NCBI RefSeq assembly: GCF_018917865.1
Contig: NZ_JAHLPM010000001.1
Span: 248,001-312,000 of the forward strand
Length of the DNA: 64,000 nucleotides
Source of the DNA: Tissierella simiarum
GTDB lineage: Bacteria > Bacillota > Clostridia > Tissierellales > Tissierellaceae
Direction: 5' to 3'
A program made the translations under genes and the position numbers. Below are positions 43,044 to 52,448 of this stretch, in pieces. Positions within the stretch are counted from its first letter, which is position 1, and every line of letters starts with the position of its first letter. The notes beneath the pieces are model-generated. The model was given only the letters and a program-made list of their open reading frames with translations, searched no databases and was not told where the DNA came from.

Positions 43044-43547
43044 TCAATATAGTGTTTTACCATGTGCTGCTGCTATAATCATTGGAAATTCTTTAACTGT
43101 TAGTAAATGTAGTGCCTCCATCCCCTCTTCTCCAAAAGCTACTATTTCTTTTTTTATAATTTTACTTGAAAGCAATGCTGTTATGGGAGGAATTATGGCA
43201 TATACTGAATTATTTTTATATAGAGATTCTAAGGTAGATGGTTTAAGTGCGCCTTTACCCAAGTGAATTTTCACTCCTGCTTTTGCAAGCTCTGGAATAC
43301 TTCTTTCAATATCAAGTTTATTACTAGAGGTAGGACCAACTCCAGCAGGGCTTACTGCTGTATGAAATATAACACTGCCCTTCAACTCTATACCTAATTC
43401 CTTATGTTTATCATTTTCTATCAGTGCTACCAGCTTTGGCAAAACTGCATCACGACCAGTTAGTATTTGTCCAGAAACTGTTATTATTTGTCCTACAGAA
43501 AGATTTTCAATCATATATTCTGTAATTGGAGTATTAATTGCTTTCAT
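43044..43547 (-). CDS. Class-I fumarase-like hydratase, beta subunit
   Basis: A 167-aa protein matching the C-terminal swivelling domain of class-I fumarases. GQIITVSGQILTGRDAVLPKL near residue 18 and FHTAVSPAGVGPTSSNK near 62-78 are the hallmark blocks with substrate-binding Thr, Arg and Ser residues. It precedes alpha here, whereas alpha comes first in many fumarase operons. GGAAGG lies 8 bases before the ATG. It joins alpha to form the active site. Confidence 0.9.
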   Translation of the reverse strand: MKAINTPITEYMIENLSVGQIITVSGQILTGRDAVLPKLVALIENDKHKELGIELKGSVIFHTAVSPAGVGPTSSNKLDIERSIPELAKAGVKIHLGKGALKPSTLESLYKNNSVYAIIPPITALLSSKIIKKEIVAFGEEGMEALHLLTVKEFPMIIAAAHGKTLY

Positions 43548-43561
43548 CTACTATACCTTCC

Positions 43562-44701
43562 TTATATAAAAAGTTGCGCGTAACTAGACTCATTTTCAAC
43601 AACTCCATATACTTGTGCCTTAGCATAAATTTTATTTGCCCAATTTCTATGAGGATTAATTTCATTCATTTTATTACAATTTGAACTTTTAATTACCCCA
43701 CCTGAAGTATTTAATATCTGTACAGCATCTTCATATTCTTCTTTTGTTACTGCTTGCATAGCATTTACATATTTCAAATGAGTAGGATGGATTATAGTCT
43801 TTCCAACAAATCCATTAGCTCTATCAATTATTACTTCTCTTAATAGACCATCAATTGCTTCATTTATAATAAGATTTCTCTTTAATAATGAAGTATGAAT
43901 ATGTCCTTCAAGAGTCTCACTGAACTTCATACTTTTATCTGCTAAAAAATACTCCCATACAGGTGCAGATACAACATACTCATCATCTTCTCTGCTAAGA
44001 AGATTTAATATATCTGATAAACAATCCCTAACTGTCAGGATATCGTAAATGGAGTAATCAATTCCTCTTCTAACACCAAAACATGAAGACATATCAGTTG
44101 CTCCCACTCTGATATTAAGTATAAATTCTCTATAATTTTTTAATAATTTCTTTATACCAGTTAATTCACATATCCTTGTTTCCTTAAAAGCAATCTCATG
44201 GCTTTCTAAAATAGGCATTCCATATAATATATCATTAAAACTATCATTTATCCATTTAAGATGATTTAAGTATAGATATCCATTACTTGTAGTAAATTTA
44301 GGAAAAACAAATCCTGCTATAATATTTATATAACTAGGCTTTAATTTTTTTGTAAAATTCTTAAATTGCTCTGGAGAACGGACTCTAAAAAAAATCAAAG
44401 GGATATCCTCATACTTAATATTCCCAGCACTTAATTCTTTTGAAATAACATCTAATAAATTAATGGAATTTGTCTCTGCGTCTGAAAGTTCTTCTTCTGC
44501 TATAGCATCCTCAAAACACATTACTATTGAAGTTAGACCAGGCATTTTTTTATTCATTATTATATCTACAAAGTTCTTTTTAGCAGGCATATACAAAGTT
44601 GCACCCAAACAATATTGTAGTAAATGTCTATCTGTATACTTATTAAATTCAATTGGTTCTTTAACAAATTTAAAGTCTGCTTTGTACTGATGATGTTTCA
44701 T
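43562..44701 (-). CDS. CitE-like (HpcH/HpaI) C-C bond lyase
   Basis: A 379-aa TIM-barrel lyase of the HpcH/HpaI/citrate-lyase-beta superfamily. LGATLYMPAKK (about residue 33), TSIVMCFEDAIAEEEL (acidic metal ligands, about 57-72), FVFPKF (about 133), and the late FVGKTIIHPTHLKYV (about 305) are the family blocks. The form with YMPA...CFEDAI resembles the lyases found in tellurium-resistance-type biosynthetic operons and not citrate lyase itself. It could make or cleave a short hydroxy-acid, for example by aldol addition to pyruvate or oxaloacetate. GGAGG precedes the ATG. Confidence 0.82.
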   Translation of the reverse strand: MKHHQYKADFKFVKEPIEFNKYTDRHLLQYCLGATLYMPAKKNFVDIIMNKKMPGLTSIVMCFEDAIAEEELSDAETNSINLLDVISKELSAGNIKYEDIPLIFFRVRSPEQFKNFTKKLKPSYINIIAGFVFPKFTTSNGYLYLNHLKWINDSFNDILYGMPILESHEIAFKETRICELTGIKKLLKNYREFILNIRVGATDMSSCFGVRRGIDYSIYDILTVRDCLSDILNLLSREDDEYVVSAPVWEYFLADKSMKFSETLEGHIHTSLLKRNLIINEAIDGLLREVIIDRANGFVGKTIIHPTHLKYVNAMQAVTKEEYEDAVQILNTSGGVIKSSNCNKMNEINPHRNWANKIYAKAQVYGVVENESSYAQLFI

Positions 44702-44755
44702 TTTATACCTCCATATATATACTCTATAATTTATTAATTCTTAGCTGGTTTATAA

Positions 44756-45994
44756 TTATTCTCTTAGATAAATATCTTTTCTCATAATAGAGTTACCATC
44801 AGCATCTAGTACTTCTATTTCATTTCTTGCCATAGCAATTTTTTTAAATAATTCCTCTTTAGTATTTGCTTTAACCAAGAAAGCACCAACTCTATTGCGA
44901 CTAGACAACCCTTTGGGAATTTCCATTCCCTTTGTTTTATAGATAAAAAATTCTTCCACAATCCCTCTATCTATCAGATTTTCACACCCCATAATACTAC
45001 CAAATACACCTGGCAATGAATATATAATATTTGTTGCACAATATGATTCCGATTGCTTGTACCTTATATTGGTGTGAATCCCTAGATATGAATCAACTGC
45101 TGAATTTAAAATATCAAAACCTGTATTTAATTTAACATTCTTAATATGTGTACCTCCACCTAGTCTAGCTGCAAATTCAATAATATTAATATTATCATCA
45201 TTAATAAATGCTTGAATCAGCAAAGGAGTATTATCTAAATCAAAAGCATCTGCTATTTTATTTGCTACTTGTTGAATATTTTGTTTGGCTGTTTGAGATA
45301 TTTCTATAGGAGTTATAGAACCAATCGATTGCATTCCTAACTCACCATCATCTCTCATTTTAAACTGCCTACGCATCATGATTAAGTGAACTATCTTATT
45401 TTGAATAAAACAATCAAAACTAACCTCTATACCTTTACTATATTCCTCAACTATCGCCTTATTAGTTCTACTTATTCTTATTGCATCTTTTAAATATTTA
45501 TTGAGTTCAAATAAATCATTTGCTTTCCTCACCCCTAAAGAACCAGTACTATCAATTGGTTTTACTATAACTGGAAATTTCATTCCATCTATCTCAACAT
45601 CTGTAACATCATCTACAATAATATACTTAGATGTTGGAATTTGATTTTCCACCATTTTCTTTTTCATTAATCCTTTATTAGTTACATTTAATGTCGTTTC
45701 ATATTTATAAGGAGTGGGTAAACCTAATCTTTCTGAAACATAGCAAGCAATTGGAATTGGTTGATCTAGACATGTACTGATAACTAATTTTGCATCTAAG
45801 CCCTGAGCTATATCAAGAATTTTTGTTTGATCAAGAGTACTCTCTCTAATATGTTCATCTGCAAATCTTTTAGCAGGTGGTTCTTCATAATAGTCAACTA
45901 GAACAGTATAATAACCTCGTCTTTTTAAGTTTTCTATTAATGCTATATGTGCATGGGAGCCCCCTAATATAATCGCTTTTGGTCGGTTATTCAT
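44756..45994 (-). CDS. ATP-grasp ligase
   Basis: A 412-aa ATP-grasp enzyme. N-terminal Rossmann-like preATP domain (ILGGSHAHIALIENLKRRGY, residues 9-28), the ATP-binding part (KFPVIVKPIDSTGSLGVRKA, about 140-160; IVEEYSKGIEVSFDCFI, about 187) and the metal site NIIEFAARLGGG (about 285). Such enzymes activate a carboxylate as an acyl phosphate and join it to an amine. In this operon the amine may be an amino sugar or amino acid and the acid a product of the neighbouring lyase/hydratase/dehydrogenase set; this is inference. Confidence 0.88.
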   Translation of the reverse strand: MNNRPKAIILGGSHAHIALIENLKRRGYYTVLVDYYEEPPAKRFADEHIRESTLDQTKILDIAQGLDAKLVISTCLDQPIPIACYVSERLGLPTPYKYETTLNVTNKGLMKKKMVENQIPTSKYIIVDDVTDVEIDGMKFPVIVKPIDSTGSLGVRKANDLFELNKYLKDAIRISRTNKAIVEEYSKGIEVSFDCFIQNKIVHLIMMRRQFKMRDDGELGMQSIGSITPIEISQTAKQNIQQVANKIADAFDLDNTPLLIQAFINDDNINIIEFAARLGGGTHIKNVKLNTGFDILNSAVDSYLGIHTNIRYKQSESYCATNIIYSLPGVFGSIMGCENLIDRGIVEEFFIYKTKGMEIPKGLSSRNRVGAFLVKANTKEELFKKIAMARNEIEVLDADGNSIMRKDIYLRE

Positions 45995-46065
45995 ATTCTT
46001 GTACCTCCTAAAATTTAGCCTAAACCTAATTCTTATTTATGAATATTTTTTATATAGTCGTTTTT

Positions 46066-46959
46066 TTAATCAATTTTACCTCTCTCTGAGCATACTGCAT
46101 CTGGATAATATCTTTCTATAACCTGCTTAACCAAAAGAACTTGTTTTGCTCTTTTTCTTGCATCATCACTGGTGGTTTCCCAACTATGTGTCTTTGCTAC
46201 CGAACCGCCTGTTTTTAAATAAATCGGAGAACTGACACGTATCATTTCAGGCACTTCATAGTGTCTGATAAAACCTCCAGACGAAGCTGGATTTTCTGTA
46301 TGCACATCTATAGGTATATTTATTGCTTGTCTTATTGAAGCAAGCATCTGAAGTTGAATGTCTCTAATAGGATTAATTGAATTTGCTCCAATACCTTCAA
46401 GTAATTTTGCAGAACAAGGATTTCCATGACCACAATGAGCAGATATCTTAAATTTGCACTCTAAAGGAATTTCTCCCTGTTTGCGCATTTCATTTAGTAA
46501 CCATAAAAGCCCTTCATCATAGATTAAAAATCCACGACATCCAAAAGTAACTGCTCTCTTTACATCTTCAATAGCCCGAACAATTTGCTCCTGACCTCGA
46601 AGACGATACCCCATTCTTTGACCTTCTGTGGTTTGGACAGAAGCGCTAGTATCATAAGTAGCTCTAGGCCCGATTGCTAAGATAAGTTCTACATTCCACT
46701 TTTTTGCTAAATAAACCATTTCTTTTATTTCGTCATCTGTAAGAAGCATAATTCCTTTTGTCTGCGTTACACGATGAATAACCAATCTATATTTATCCAA
46801 CTCTTCAAGCAAAGATTTCATAGGTCCTGGCCCTTGTATTCCAGGAACCTCAAACCTATACTGAGCACCATCTGAAAACTTTTTTTCTGAAGTAGGCAAA
46901 TCATAAGCATCTCCAGAAGGCATTCCGATTTTTTCAAGAAACTTTCTAGTATCTTCCAC
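46066..46959 (-). CDS. U32-peptidase-like TIM-barrel protein
   Basis: A 297-aa protein that I match, from memory, to a family labelled U32 peptidase-like. The N-terminal part has LPTSEKKFSDGAQYRFEVPG (residues 22-41), and the middle ILAIGPRATYDTSA and GFLIYDEGLLWLLNEMRK fit a TIM barrel. Collagenase-type U32 metal cysteines are not evident, although CGHGNPCSA (about 180) is striking. No peptidase activity should be assumed; a lyase or hydratase role on small acids is equally plausible. The GTG start has a weak ribosome binding site. Confidence 0.6.
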   Translation of the reverse strand: MEDTRKFLEKIGMPSGDAYDLPTSEKKFSDGAQYRFEVPGIQGPGPMKSLLEELDKYRLVIHRVTQTKGIMLLTDDEIKEMVYLAKKWNVELILAIGPRATYDTSASVQTTEGQRMGYRLRGQEQIVRAIEDVKRAVTFGCRGFLIYDEGLLWLLNEMRKQGEIPLECKFKISAHCGHGNPCSAKLLEGIGANSINPIRDIQLQMLASIRQAINIPIDVHTENPASSGGFIRHYEVPEMIRVSSPIYLKTGGSVAKTHSWETTSDDARKRAKQVLLVKQVIERYYPDAVCSERGKID

Positions 46960-47046
46960 CTTTATCCAACCTTTCGAAATATTTAAATTTTAAATCATTA
47001 CTAACAATGAATCACTAAACACAAAAGTAATTTGATTGTATAACAT

Positions 47047-48399
47047 CTATAGAAAGTCAAATATCTTAAATAAATCCTTTTCTAAATTCCAAGTCATTTC
47101 GATTATTTCATGAGCTTCTTTCATTGATTTTTTTCCATACATGGCTAATGAAATAAACTTTTCTTTTATTTCTTCTTCTGTCATAGGGTTTTCAGGTTCT
47201 CCTTTTGGATAATCTACTCTTTCTATATAACACTTGTTATCATAGGTTATTATCTCAACAATCGCTGAACGTTTTTCAGGAACTAAAGTAGTTAATTCTT
47301 TATTAGCATATATTTGTATTTTATTAATTAAAGAAGTTATTCTTGTATCTTGTATATATCTAGGCATAAACTCTTCAATTCCAGCCTTACCAAATTCAAG
47401 AGCAACAGCTACACTATACGGAATGCTCATTTTTGCTGAATTAGTCCCTTGGATCTGCGTATGATCATGGCCCATAATTGCTAAATCGTATGTATATACT
47501 TTTACATTCTTTATATCATCAGGACAAATGCTATACTTTGATCGAATGTTTATTGTTGCCTCTATAGCAGGATGAGAATGTCTACATGCAGCATAAGGTT
47601 TTATATAAATTCTTTCTATCCCGTATGCATCTCCCTGCTTTCTATCTAAAAAGGATAAATCATATTGCTTAGACATAGTTGATATAAAACCTCTTTTACC
47701 ACCCAAAATATCATTTGGACCCGTAAATCCAGCTCTAGCTACAAATGCAGCTATTAAGCCATTAAGAGCTGCTTTTCCAACATTGAAAGGTTTCAGCTCT
47801 GATTCATCTTCAATAACTTCTAAAATTCCTGATGCACTTGTGGCTGCTGCAGAAAGGGCATCCTTCAACTCTTTTTTTGTAAAACCAAGAGCAACAGCAA
47901 TCCCAACGGCTACTCCAATAGTCCCGCAAGTTCCCGTAGCGTGATATCCACATTGTTTATGAGAAGGCTGAATTGTACCTGCCAGCCTCACAGCAGCTTC
48001 ATAACCTATAATAGTACCTAATAAAAAGTCCTTACCTTTTATTTTTTCATGTTCTACCAAAGATATAAGTGCCGAAATAATTGGTGCTCCAGGATGAATC
48101 ATACCAAATCGTTGACCATCATCAAGCTCCAATATATGCGAACTAAGACCATTTACTATAACTGCATTTTGAATAGTCGCTTTTCTATTAAATCCAATTA
48201 AAGTAGCATCACCTTGCTCAGAATCAAAGTAATTTAAGAACTTGTTACCTTTTCTCTCAAGCATCCTTGCACCAGCTAGAGTTACACCCAAGTAATCAAG
48301 AATACATATTTTAGCTTGTTTAATAACTGCTTCTGGAAGAGTTTCTTGCATTAAGCTATATAAACTATCTATAAATTTATCTGTTAAATTATTGTTCAA
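47047..48399 (-). CDS. MmgE/PrpD-family protein
   Basis: A 450-aa protein of the MmgE/PrpD family, which includes 2-methylcitrate dehydratase, cis-aconitate decarboxylase and iminodisuccinate epimerase. The N-terminal helical part has LDYLGVTLAGA (about residues 33-43), ELDDGQRFGMIHPGAPIISAL (about 92-112) and YHATGTCGTIGVAVG (about 153). The later ACRHSHPAIEA (about 270) is typical. All known members act on di- or tricarboxylic acids with an abstractable alpha or beta proton. TTG start, with AAGGAAGG upstream. Confidence 0.88.
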   Translation of the reverse strand: MNNNLTDKFIDSLYSLMQETLPEAVIKQAKICILDYLGVTLAGARMLERKGNKFLNYFDSEQGDATLIGFNRKATIQNAVIVNGLSSHILELDDGQRFGMIHPGAPIISALISLVEHEKIKGKDFLLGTIIGYEAAVRLAGTIQPSHKQCGYHATGTCGTIGVAVGIAVALGFTKKELKDALSAAATSASGILEVIEDESELKPFNVGKAALNGLIAAFVARAGFTGPNDILGGKRGFISTMSKQYDLSFLDRKQGDAYGIERIYIKPYAACRHSHPAIEATINIRSKYSICPDDIKNVKVYTYDLAIMGHDHTQIQGTNSAKMSIPYSVAVALEFGKAGIEEFMPRYIQDTRITSLINKIQIYANKELTTLVPEKRSAIVEIITYDNKCYIERVDYPKGEPENPMTEEEIKEKFISLAMYGKKSMKEAHEIIEMTWNLEKDLFKIFDFL

Positions 48400-48426
48400 T
48401 ATTATCCTTCCTTATATAAAAATATT

Positions 48427-49398
48427 TTAAATTTGTAACCTCTTACTTTCAATCATTTCCATTTTTCCCTCTTCAAAAAATTTAATGTTTATTAATGCTT
48501 CTCTCATCATCCTCCTAAAGGCTTCCAAGGTTACCCCTCCTATATGAGGAGTAAGAACTACATTTTCAAGACCTAATAAAGGATTGTTTTTAGATAATGG
48601 TTCTTCCGAAAAAACATCCAATCCGGCCCCTCTTATATGCCCCGTTCTTAAAGCATTTATTAATTCCTCCTCAACAATTAGACGTCCTCTGGAGGTATTT
48701 ATTATGATAGATCCTGGTTTCATTGCAGTAATCTCTTTTATTCCAATCATACCTTCAGTTTCTGAATTTAATGGACAATGTAAACTCAATATATCTACTT
48801 CTTTCAAAAGTTCTGTTAAATGCCTATAATCGATATTTAACTCTTTTTCTTTAGCAGCAATTAACCTTGAAGGTTTATAGTATAACACTTTTACTCCGAA
48901 TACTTTTAACATTTTAGCTACTTCAATTCCGATATTACCCAATCCGACAAGTCCAACTGTTTTATTATATAACTCATTACATTCGACTCCAAGTTCTTGT
49001 TTAAACCAATTTCCCATCCTAATGCTAGAATCTGCTAAAGGAAGGTGACGAAGTACTGAAAGAATTAACATTATAGTATGTTCAGCTACACTTCTAGAAT
49101 TAACACCTTGATTTACATAAACAGGTATACCTTTTTCCTTAATTACTTCTATATTAAGCATATCAATTCCAACACCTGTCCTTTGAATCATCTTTAAATT
49201 AGCAGCAGCATTTATTACCTGTTCATCTATTGGTATTCGCCCACTTACTAAAAGATAGTCAGCTTTACTTGCTTTCTCAATCAATTCTTCTTTACACGAT
49301 TTATCTAATAATATAAGATCAAATCCTGGGGGTATCTCTTTCTCCATGATGAAAAGTGGGTTATTGCTATAGTGATTTGTTAATAAAATAGTTGGCAT
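48427..49398 (-). CDS. D-isomer-specific 2-hydroxyacid dehydrogenase
   Basis: A 323-aa NAD-dependent dehydrogenase related to phosphoglycerate dehydrogenase. NAD-binding GLVGLGNIGIEVAKML (about residues 147-162), catalytic arginine in NTSRGRLIVEEEL (about 235), glutamate in GLDVFSEEPL (about 264) and histidine in LTPHIGGVT (about 283) are all present. No ACT domain follows, so it is unlikely to be SerA. It interconverts a 2-keto acid and a D-2-hydroxy acid. It neighbours PrpD and WbqC in the operon. Confidence 0.92.
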   Translation of the reverse strand: MPTILLTNHYSNNPLFIMEKEIPPGFDLILLDKSCKEELIEKASKADYLLVSGRIPIDEQVINAAANLKMIQRTGVGIDMLNIEVIKEKGIPVYVNQGVNSRSVAEHTIMLILSVLRHLPLADSSIRMGNWFKQELGVECNELYNKTVGLVGLGNIGIEVAKMLKVFGVKVLYYKPSRLIAAKEKELNIDYRHLTELLKEVDILSLHCPLNSETEGMIGIKEITAMKPGSIIINTSRGRLIVEEELINALRTGHIRGAGLDVFSEEPLSKNNPLLGLENVVLTPHIGGVTLEAFRRMMREALINIKFFEEGKMEMIESKRLQI

Positions 49399-49445
49399 AT
49401 TCTATCTCCCTATCCTTAATTCTAAATTTTTCTACCTAATATTTC

Positions 49446-50144
49446 TTATAATAACTCGTATTGTTCTAACATTTTTTTTATATCTTCTTTAGAATTAAAC
49501 ATCATCAAATCTATGATGGATAAATTTGGCACAAATTCATCATTAAATTGCTTATAATTAATTCTTTCTGTTTTCAAAAATTTAAGCTTAATATTTTGAG
49601 ATTCGAAATCTTCATATGAATATAATTCTTGTCCTCCTATTGCATTATAATATTCATCTACACCAAGTATCTTACAAATTTCCAATATTTTATCTTGACC
49701 CTTCAAATCATTATTCTTATTTATTGTAGATGAAACAATCAATTCAGTATTTATTGATAAATACTCGCAAATCTGCTTTATAGAATATTCTAAGTATCCT
49801 ATTAATTTTTGTTCTTCTTTATTAATAATTTTCTCAACAATAGGATAAGCACTAGAAAAATACGGTGCCTTTTTATAGCAACTTTCTAAAGTTCTTAATA
49901 ACTTTTTATTATGTTTTTTATCACCTAATAATTCTACTTCATTGATCAATTTATTTTGACTTGCACCATACATCTGAATGTTTATTATTTTTGCTTTTCC
50001 ATTCATCAAAATTCTATTTCTATTTATCCAACCACGTTTCATAAAATTCACATCATCATATATTACATATTTATCTACTGCATTCATCAGCTGCCAATAT
50101 CCTATATAAGGTAAAAAATATGGTTGCATAATTGCTAATTTCAT
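49446..50144 (-). CDS. WbqC-family protein
   Basis: A 232-aa WbqC-like protein. The start MKLAIMQPYFLPYIGYWQLM and the block YVIYDDVNFMKRGWINRNRI (residues 26-45) are the family signature. WbqC proteins occur in O-antigen and exopolysaccharide loci beside sugar modification genes; their activity is not defined, but they may handle amino or acyl substituents. GAGGG stands before the ATG. It is separated by a single base from the large glycosyltransferase, so the two are coupled. Confidence 0.9.
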   Translation of the reverse strand: MKLAIMQPYFLPYIGYWQLMNAVDKYVIYDDVNFMKRGWINRNRILMNGKAKIINIQMYGASQNKLINEVELLGDKKHNKKLLRTLESCYKKAPYFSSAYPIVEKIINKEEQKLIGYLEYSIKQICEYLSINTELIVSSTINKNNDLKGQDKILEICKILGVDEYYNAIGGQELYSYEDFESQNIKLKFLKTERINYKQFNDEFVPNLSIIDLMMFNSKEDIKKMLEQYELL

Positions 50145-50145
50145 T

Positions 50146-52407
50146 TTATCCCTCTTTTTTTTCTACTTTATTTCTAAAATTAAAAATAGCTTTGTTAAAA
50201 TAAAGCCATAGTTGTTCCATGTACTCATCTCGTTTAGATAGATACATATTAAATCTTTCTTGCATAATCATACCTTTGATTTCTCTATAGTCTTTATTAG
50301 TATACATCTTGTACATTTCTTTTTCTAAATCACTCAATTCATATCCACAAGTATTTTCAAATCCAACATAATTTATAGAATCGGAATGATTAGATGATAT
50401 TACAATTGGAAGTCCTTTATACATAGCCCTATTAATACTGCCACCTCCAGTAGTTCTTATAGGGTTTAAATATATATCACAGATTTCATAAAGTGCAAAT
50501 AAATCATATTCATAGTTAATCTTAATTACTTTTTTTAAAAATACACTGTAATATTTATTCTTTAAATAAGGTAATTGACAATTACCAACTAATATCCATT
50601 TTACTTCATCTTTGTCTTTCATAAATTCTACTACCATATCAATAAATTCGTTGCTTATTTCTCCATCTAATCTATTACCAACTGTAACCATTACAAAGTC
50701 TTTATCACTAATACCAAATTCCGGTCTTTTATATTTTGATTTTATATCTTCATTTTTGCTTACTGCAGGATTAAGTTGACTGGTTATAGGATTATATTCA
50801 TAAACATTATTCATATCAATTAGATTACATTTTTCATTTTCTTTGATAACTGCTAACTTATTTCTTTCTAAGTATATATGTGATGGAATAGTAAAATTAA
50901 AATCATTATACGACATATATACAACCGGATAATAATCAATAAGACTCATCACAGATAATGAAATAGGAGTATTGTAAAAAATAACATTTGGTCTAAAATC
51001 TTCAATTCTTTTAATTGTTTTACTAAGTTTCTCGCTTCTACTTGTATTATTATCTGAGTAATAAATATCAACATCGTAATTAAGTAACTCAGCTTTATGC
51101 ATTAATTTACAATCAATAGATTCTGTCGATGTATAAAAATATGGCATTAACTTTTCCACTCTCTTACAATATAAATTGTCCTCGACTATTATACTAATCT
51201 CAACATCTGAATATTTATTTTTTATACTCTTTACAAAATTTATTGTCCATCTTGTTGGTGAATGGTACATACTTAAAAGTTGATCAGTTACGATAGCAAT
51301 TCTTTTTATATCGTTTTCTCCAATTCTTCCATTATCCAAGCATAATTTAGTTTTATTATTTTTGGCTAATTTATCAATTATCTTTCTTCTATCAATTTCA
51401 TAACTATCGTGTTTTTTTAAGTTTTCATTAGTATGATAAAACATAAGATTTGCGACTATTTCATAATGATATTCAATATATTCTTCATCTTCTAATAATG
51501 TTTTCATCATAAACTCTGTTAATTTTTCATTTTCTCCGTGTATCATAACCAATAGTGAAGAAATGTATATTTTTTCTTTAAAATCTGCATCATGATTATT
51601 CATATATGAAAACAAATATTCAAAAATTTCTTCTTGATATTGTTTTTTATCTTTTTTTAAACCTTTATAAATCAACAACAATAAATCAGTAAATATTTGT
51701 TGCTTTGATTTATAAAAATAAACTGTTAGATATGGAATTATATAGATACATTCCAGTATTTCCTGTAAAAAGCAATTACTAATTTTTAATTCTTTTTTGT
51801 TTGTTTTAGATACATTTATCGTTTCAATATCTTTTATACTATCTATTTCAAAATTGTACTCATATTCATTAAATATATATTTTTTAGATATACTTTTTTT
51901 ATCTGTTTCACACTTAATAAAATCATATTTATTTAAGCTATTAAAATAGATAAAATTATTATCTTGAATTAAAAAATCAATTATTCTATTATAGTTAGTA
52001 AAGTTAATGTTTAGATATATTCTTCCATTAATAGTTTCTTCTTTAACCTCATTAAATTCAGATAAGTTATGAAAAAAGTCAAAATGTCTATTTTTTGAAT
52101 GAAAATAATTCTTATCATCTTCATCTATAAAGTATATAAAATCATCTACTACAGAATTGTAACATCTATACCATGAAAATATTAAATCCCTTGAATTTGA
52201 TAATACAACTACTTTATTTACATTATCATGCTGATTTTTATAAAATTCCACCAGCTGTGGCAAATCATCCATTGAGAAATATTCATCTTCTTTAATATTA
52301 TCTAAGAGATACATGGCATATTTATTCTCAGCAAATTTATCTATTATTTTATTAAATTCATTAACATTATCTAAGTCATTTAAAAAAACTAATAAAATAT
52401 TATCCAA
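50146..52407 (-). CDS. Large glycosyltransferase (GT4-like C-terminus)
   Basis: A 753-aa cytosolic protein. The last third is a GT-B glycosyltransferase: ISDKDFVMVTVGNRLDGEIS (about residues 570-589), WILVGNC (about 605), YEICDIYLNPIRTTGGGSINRAMYKGLPIV (about 645-675) with a glycine-rich nucleotide-phosphate loop. The first 380 residues are not recognised; they start VFLNDLDNVNEFNKII and are rich in Asn, Asp, Lys and Tyr. The TTG start has GGAGG 9 bases upstream. A sigma-D promoter lies 42 bases upstream, and it is the first gene of the second operon, so it is the best candidate to attach the operon-2 sugar to flagellin. Confidence 0.85.
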   Translation of the reverse strand: MDNILLVFLNDLDNVNEFNKIIDKFAENKYAMYLLDNIKEDEYFSMDDLPQLVEFYKNQHDNVNKVVVLSNSRDLIFSWYRCYNSVVDDFIYFIDEDDKNYFHSKNRHFDFFHNLSEFNEVKEETINGRIYLNINFTNYNRIIDFLIQDNNFIYFNSLNKYDFIKCETDKKSISKKYIFNEYEYNFEIDSIKDIETINVSKTNKKELKISNCFLQEILECIYIIPYLTVYFYKSKQQIFTDLLLLIYKGLKKDKKQYQEEIFEYLFSYMNNHDADFKEKIYISSLLVMIHGENEKLTEFMMKTLLEDEEYIEYHYEIVANLMFYHTNENLKKHDSYEIDRRKIIDKLAKNNKTKLCLDNGRIGENDIKRIAIVTDQLLSMYHSPTRWTINFVKSIKNKYSDVEISIIVEDNLYCKRVEKLMPYFYTSTESIDCKLMHKAELLNYDVDIYYSDNNTSRSEKLSKTIKRIEDFRPNVIFYNTPISLSVMSLIDYYPVVYMSYNDFNFTIPSHIYLERNKLAVIKENEKCNLIDMNNVYEYNPITSQLNPAVSKNEDIKSKYKRPEFGISDKDFVMVTVGNRLDGEISNEFIDMVVEFMKDKDEVKWILVGNCQLPYLKNKYYSVFLKKVIKINYEYDLFALYEICDIYLNPIRTTGGGSINRAMYKGLPIVISSNHSDSINYVGFENTCGYELSDLEKEMYKMYTNKDYREIKGMIMQERFNMYLSKRDEYMEQLWLYFNKAIFNFRNKVEKKEG

Positions 52408-52448
52408 TCTACATTACCTCCATTAAAATAACCCAATCCTATAGAATA

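Noticed and set aside
46066-46959. Calling the 297-aa protein a true U32 collagenase-like peptidase
   Set aside because: No convincing peptidase cysteine pattern; only the fold and general family label are supported.
48427-49398. Calling the dehydrogenase SerA (serine synthesis)
   Set aside because: It lacks an ACT domain, and no other serine-pathway gene is nearby.
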